Source: Chryseobacterium kimseyorum (GTDB taxonomy: Bacteria; Bacteroidota; Bacteroidia; Flavobacteriales; Weeksellaceae). From it: a DNA stretch of 64,000 bases. Made by a program: the position numbers and the translations under genes. The stretch covers positions 124,001 through 188,000 of the forward strand of contig NZ_JAPDHW010000004.1 in the NCBI RefSeq assembly GCF_025971945.1. Direction: 5' to 3'. The notes under the pieces are model-generated. The model ran no database searches. It was not told the DNA's origin and saw nothing but the letters and a program-made list of their open reading frames with translations. This document shows, one piece after another, positions 61,098 to 64,000 of this stretch (positions are counted from its first letter, which is position 1; each line of letters starts with the position of its first letter).

Positions 61098-61748
61098 TTA
61101 TTTTTTTATGGTTAATACTGTGTAAATTCTTTTGATTAATTCGTCTCCGGTTTTGCTTTTTATTTCTTCTTCTTTTTCGGAGATTTTCATTCTTTTAAAC
61201 TGAGTTTTAGAAATCAATTCTTCCATTTCATCATTGCTGTACAGCGTAAAATCGTATGCTGTGAAAGGTAAAGTTTCCATGAAATCTCTTTGCCCGAAAG
61301 TGAGAATAAAAGTTCCGTTGTCTTTCAGCACTCTGTAAATTTCGTTTAAATATGCCACAGGTTCCTTCCAGAAATAAACGGTGTTGACGGTAAATATCTT
61401 ATCGAAAACCTCATCTTCGAAAGGAAGTTTTTCACCTTCGTACAATACAAAATCAGCCTGATCTTTAAATTCAGAATTTAAATTTTTAGCTTCATTGTGC
61501 ATCGTTTCAGAGATGTCGATTCCTGTATATTTTAAATCTTTGGCAATTTTTAAAAAGCTTTTCAGGTGACCGGCATTTCCGTGACCGATTTCAAGAATAT
61601 GCTCGCTGTCTTCAATCAACAGAGAGTGAATACTTTCCAGCGTCATTCCGATGTTGGTGGCATGCATCATTTCGCCAATCTGGATTCCTTTTTCACCTTG
61701 CGGATTGGCAAGATTCTGGGCTAATATTTTTAAATCTTTTTCTTCCAT
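61098..61748 (-). CDS. SAM-dependent methyltransferase, in heme-uptake operon
   Basis: A 216-residue class I methyltransferase: motif I ILEIGHGNAGHLKSFLK (near residues 51-67), IDISETMHNEA after it, and FDKIFTVNTVYFWKEPVAYL. The remainder matches small Methyltransf_11/25 proteins without a diagnostic substrate site. It begins directly after the hmuV stop (no gap) and ends 4 bases before the hmuS start, so it is embedded in the heme-import operon. A role in heme-derived product handling or in a thiol/metal detoxification step is an inference from position; the substrate is unknown. Confidence 0.85.
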   Translation of the reverse strand: MEEKDLKILAQNLANPQGEKGIQIGEMMHATNIGMTLESIHSLLIEDSEHILEIGHGNAGHLKSFLKIAKDLKYTGIDISETMHNEAKNLNSEFKDQADFVLYEGEKLPFEDEVFDKIFTVNTVYFWKEPVAYLNEIYRVLKDNGTFILTFGQRDFMETLPFTAYDFTLYSNDEMEELISKTQFKRMKISEKEEEIKSKTGDELIKRIYTVLTIKK

Positions 61749-62522
61749 TTATCCAAAAATAATCATTGGGTTTGCGTTGACAGGATGCGGACAGATCGTG
61801 CATGGGAAATTGTATGCCTGCGTAATATTTTCTGCGGTAAAAACTTCTTCAGGAGTACCGTAAGCGGAAACTTTTCCTGATTTCATTAATAAAATTTTAT
61901 CTGCAAACTGGGCTGCCAGGTTCAAATCGTGCAAAACAACAATAGCTGAATTTTCGTTTTGCGTAAATTTCCTGATGATTTCCAAAGCTTTGTACTGATG
62001 TTTGACATCGAGATTATTCAGAGGTTCATCCAGAAAAATCAGTTTCTTCTCAATCTCATTTTCTACCTGCGCCATTACTCTCGAAAGATGTACACGCTGT
62101 TTTTCTCCACCCGATAAGGTATTGTAGTCCCTCTCTTTTAAATGATACACATCAGTTTCGTACATGTGTTTATTCATCGCTTCGAAATCTTCTTTTCTCG
62201 GCTGCGAATCAAAATATGGATATCGACCCATCATGACCACATCCTTTACCTGCAGAGGAATTTCGTTAGAATTATGTTGCGAAAACTTTGCTTTATGCAT
62301 AGACAGTTCGCGAACTTCCCACTCAGAAATTTCTTTGTTTTTAAAAACTATTTTCTGTTTTCCCTGCTTCACTTCATTCGCCAAAATACTCAGCAAACTC
62401 GATTTTCCGGCACCATTGGGACCAACGATGGCCAAAAAGTCGCCGTAATCTAAAGTGACATCTACATCATTCAGAATAAAAAATTCTTTATGCCTGTAAT
62501 CAATCTGACGTGCTTTTAACAT
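61749..62522 (-). CDS. hmuV: Heme ABC transporter ATP-binding protein HmuV
   Basis: ATPase of the heme importer. The 257-residue protein has Walker A in VGPNGAGKSSLLSILA (near residues 34-49), the ABC signature YNTLSGGEKQRVHLSRV (near 135), and Walker B LIFLDEPLNNLDV (near 163), with VVLHDLNLAAQFADKI containing the switch His. It overlaps the hmuU stop by one base, and the methyltransferase follows directly. Transport of heme rather than another siderophore is inferred from hmuS and hmuT in the operon. Confidence 0.94.
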   Translation of the reverse strand: MLKARQIDYRHKEFFILNDVDVTLDYGDFLAIVGPNGAGKSSLLSILANEVKQGKQKIVFKNKEISEWEVRELSMHKAKFSQHNSNEIPLQVKDVVMMGRYPYFDSQPRKEDFEAMNKHMYETDVYHLKERDYNTLSGGEKQRVHLSRVMAQVENEIEKKLIFLDEPLNNLDVKHQYKALEIIRKFTQNENSAIVVLHDLNLAAQFADKILLMKSGKVSAYGTPEEVFTAENITQAYNFPCTICPHPVNANPMIIFG

Positions 62523-63562
62523 TAGAGTGATTTTTTAAATTTAATTAAAATAGCGATGAAAATCGGTCCACCAATTAACGATGTTAAAATACCGATCGGC
62601 AATTCTGAAGGTGCTACAATACTTCTGCTGATGGTGTCTGCAATAAGTAGTAAAATACTTCCCAAAACTGCTGACAGCGGCAGAATAAATGTATAATTTG
62701 ATTTAAATAACAATCTCAGAATATACGGTACAATAAGTCCTACGAAACCAATCGTTCCGGAAAATGCCACGCAGGTTCCGACCATTAATGACGTAATCAC
62801 GACAATCTGTTTTTTTAATCTTTCTACATTAATTCCCAAATGCTGAGCATCTCTTTCGCCCAACATCATAGCATTTAATGCTTTTCCTTTAGGCAGTAAT
62901 ATAGCATATGAAATGGCGATAACTACTGCAAGAACGATGTTTTTCGTCCAGGTTGCGGCGGCTAAACTTCCCATATTCCAGAAGGTTAAATCTCTCAACT
63001 GCTCGTCTTTAGAAATATAAATCAGAAAACCTGTAATTGAAAAACCTATTGCGGTAATTGCAACACCGCTTAACAACATCATCACTACATTGGTTTTGCC
63101 GGCACTCGTTGATATTCTGTAGACCAGCAACATCGCCAGTAAAGCCCCGATAAACGCTGAAATACCTGTGAGTGAAAACTGAACCATCTCAGGAAGATAC
63201 TGTTTGAAATGCCCTCCTAAAACAATTGCAATCGCAGCAAGCAAAGTGGCTCCCGAAGTTAAACCTATTGCCTCACCTGTTGCTAAAGGATTTTTGAATA
63301 AACCCTGCAAACTGGTTCCTGATACGGCAAGCATGCTTCCAATGAAAATCGACATGATAATCCGTGCTGCGCGAACATCCCAGATAACATATTTATCGCT
63401 TAATGCCAAATTTGGATCACCTGTAATGAACTGGCTTAAAATAGTAAATGGTGAAACACCATTAAAGTCGTAAACCCCAATATAAAGTGCCGCAATTGCC
63501 AGAACTACCAGCAAGAGGGCACTAAAAATGAGATGAAAATATAATTTACTTTGTGCTTTCAA
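62522..63562 (-). CDS. hmuU: Heme ABC transporter permease HmuU
   Basis: Membrane subunit of a BtuC/FecCD-type importer. The 346-residue protein has about nine or ten TM helices, with DVRAARIIMSIFIGSMLAVSGTSLQG near the N-terminus (given in pieces) and GTIGFVGLIVPYILRLLF near the coupling-helix region. The late segment SELPIGILTSLIGGPIFIAILI is characteristic of the family. Its start overlaps the 3' end of hmuT by 17 bases. Confidence 0.93.
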   Translation of the reverse strand: MKAQSKLYFHLIFSALLLVVLAIAALYIGVYDFNGVSPFTILSQFITGDPNLALSDKYVIWDVRAARIIMSIFIGSMLAVSGTSLQGLFKNPLATGEAIGLTSGATLLAAIAIVLGGHFKQYLPEMVQFSLTGISAFIGALLAMLLVYRISTSAGKTNVVMMLLSGVAITAIGFSITGFLIYISKDEQLRDLTFWNMGSLAAATWTKNIVLAVVIAISYAILLPKGKALNAMMLGERDAQHLGINVERLKKQIVVITSLMVGTCVAFSGTIGFVGLIVPYILRLLFKSNYTFILPLSAVLGSILLLIADTISRSIVAPSELPIGILTSLIGGPIFIAILIKFKKSL

Positions 63563-64000
63563 CTAAAAGTTTGTTTAATGCAACTGCAGCCTCACCTACT
63601 CTTGGACCGAAACCGGAAATCAAACCTCCGTCCATAGCAATAATCTTTTTGTTTTTACCCGCATTGGTTTGAGAAACGCCCGGCATTTTCAGAGCTCCTT
63701 CATTTCCTCCAGAACTTTCCAGACCTGTTGAAAAGAAGAAAAGTACATCAGGATTTGCTTTTACCACCGCTTCCGGAGTTAAAGGTTTAAAATCTTCAAA
63801 ATCATTGATTGCATTTTCGCCACCTGCAAGAGCAATTAAAGCAGCCATCGGCGTATTTTTTCCTGAAACCATCATCATATTCCCTCTTGAGTAGATGAAC
63901 AGAACTTTTGGTTTTTTAGCCATAGGCTGAACCTGTTTTAGATCTGCATCTATCTTATCTGTCAGTTTTTGGTAATCTGTATTTCCGATAGCTTTTGCAA
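63546..64000 (-). CDS. hmuT: Heme-binding periplasmic protein HmuT, partial (5' end beyond window)
   Basis: Periplasmic binding protein of the BtuF/TroA type. The frame remains open to the window edge, so the visible 151 residues are the C-terminal half; the short in-frame Met at 63923 is internal, not a start. Visible segments are FIYSRGNMMMVSGKNTPM, FEDFKPLTPEAVVKANPDVL and GLISGFGPRVGEAAVALN, which fit the second lobe. The heme ligand in the N-terminal lobe (often Tyr or His) lies outside the window. First gene of hmuTUV here. Confidence 0.85.
   Translation of the reverse strand, partial: AKAIGNTDYQKLTDKIDADLKQVQPMAKKPKVLFIYSRGNMMMVSGKNTPMAALIALAGGENAINDFEDFKPLTPEAVVKANPDVLFFFSTGLESSGGNEGALKMPGVSQTNAGKNKKIIAMDGGLISGFGPRVGEAAVALNKLLVESTK

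Noticed and set aside
63546-63923. Separate 125-residue gene
   Set aside because: The frame is open through 64000 on the minus strand with family sequence continuing upstream; the Met at 63923 is internal to hmuT.

Overview
The window reads as chromosome of a Flavobacteriia bacterium, most likely Chryseobacterium or a close Weeksellaceae relative. The evidence is low G+C, promoters with the Bacteroidetes TAnnTTTG -7 element, a PorT-type gene for type IX secretion next to a menaquinone methyltransferase, Bacteroidetes-type VgrG and DUF4280 (PAAR-like) proteins, and dispersed repeats that resemble the Flavo-1 motif. Organism assignment is inference from gene content; no rRNA is present. LAYOUT. 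0-20.4 kb is core housekeeping: nnr (cut by the window edge), mscL, serA, a small HAD protein, idi, gcvT, an ArsC-like reductase, a thioesterase, a sugar isomerase-like gene broken by one frameshift, rny, a candidate 6S-like RNA, zapA with a coiled-coil partner, porT-ubiE, a FabH-like ketosynthase, a membrane metallophosphoesterase, a degenerate polysaccharide-deacetylase-like protein, threonine dehydrogenase, ggt, a 21-bp tandem repeat array and dctA. 20.5-29.3 kb is an accessory island. It starts with a decayed integrase and is bracketed by a 14-bp direct repeat whose right copy lies inside a Flavo-1-like element. It carries a type VI secretion cassette: vgrG (interrupted by one in-frame TGA), a putative HELLGH metallopeptidase effector, a lipoprotein, a second putative effector, a secreted small protein and a DUF4280 PAAR-like tip, followed by antirestriction gene ardA. 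The two putative effectors share a near-identical 17-residue N-terminus (13 of 17 residues), a candidate loading signal and the most novel observation here. 29.3-46.6 kb returns to core: a lipid kinase, an RsiV-like lipoprotein, three tandem DUF3857 proteins (two lacking transglutaminase catalytic residues), gyrB, cydAB, a double OmpA protein, lysS, rlmF and a cytochrome c lipoprotein. 46.7-54.1 kb is a complete trp operon trpEGDCFBA. It is preceded by a leader peptide with three consecutive Trp codons and a terminator/antiterminator pair. Dispersed repeats sit in three of its spacers and a heptanucleotide repeat sits inside trpF. 54.2-58 kb holds lipB, a nitroreductase-ohrR-ohr operon with a perfect palindromic OhrR-like operator, and an exported peptide-deformylase-like protein with a substituted metal ligand. 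58-64 kb is a heme/iron block: a ChaN-like protein, a 122-bp tandem repeat array, then hmuT (cut by the window edge)-hmuU-hmuV-methyltransferase-hmuS. HOW IT WORKS TOGETHER. The trp genes form one pathway controlled by attenuation; hmuTUV imports heme for HmuS, with a coupled methyltransferase; the ohr genes form a peroxide-sensing unit; the T6SS island is a compact payload cassette that would depend on structural T6SS genes elsewhere. All names come from reading translated sequence by eye; no database search was run.
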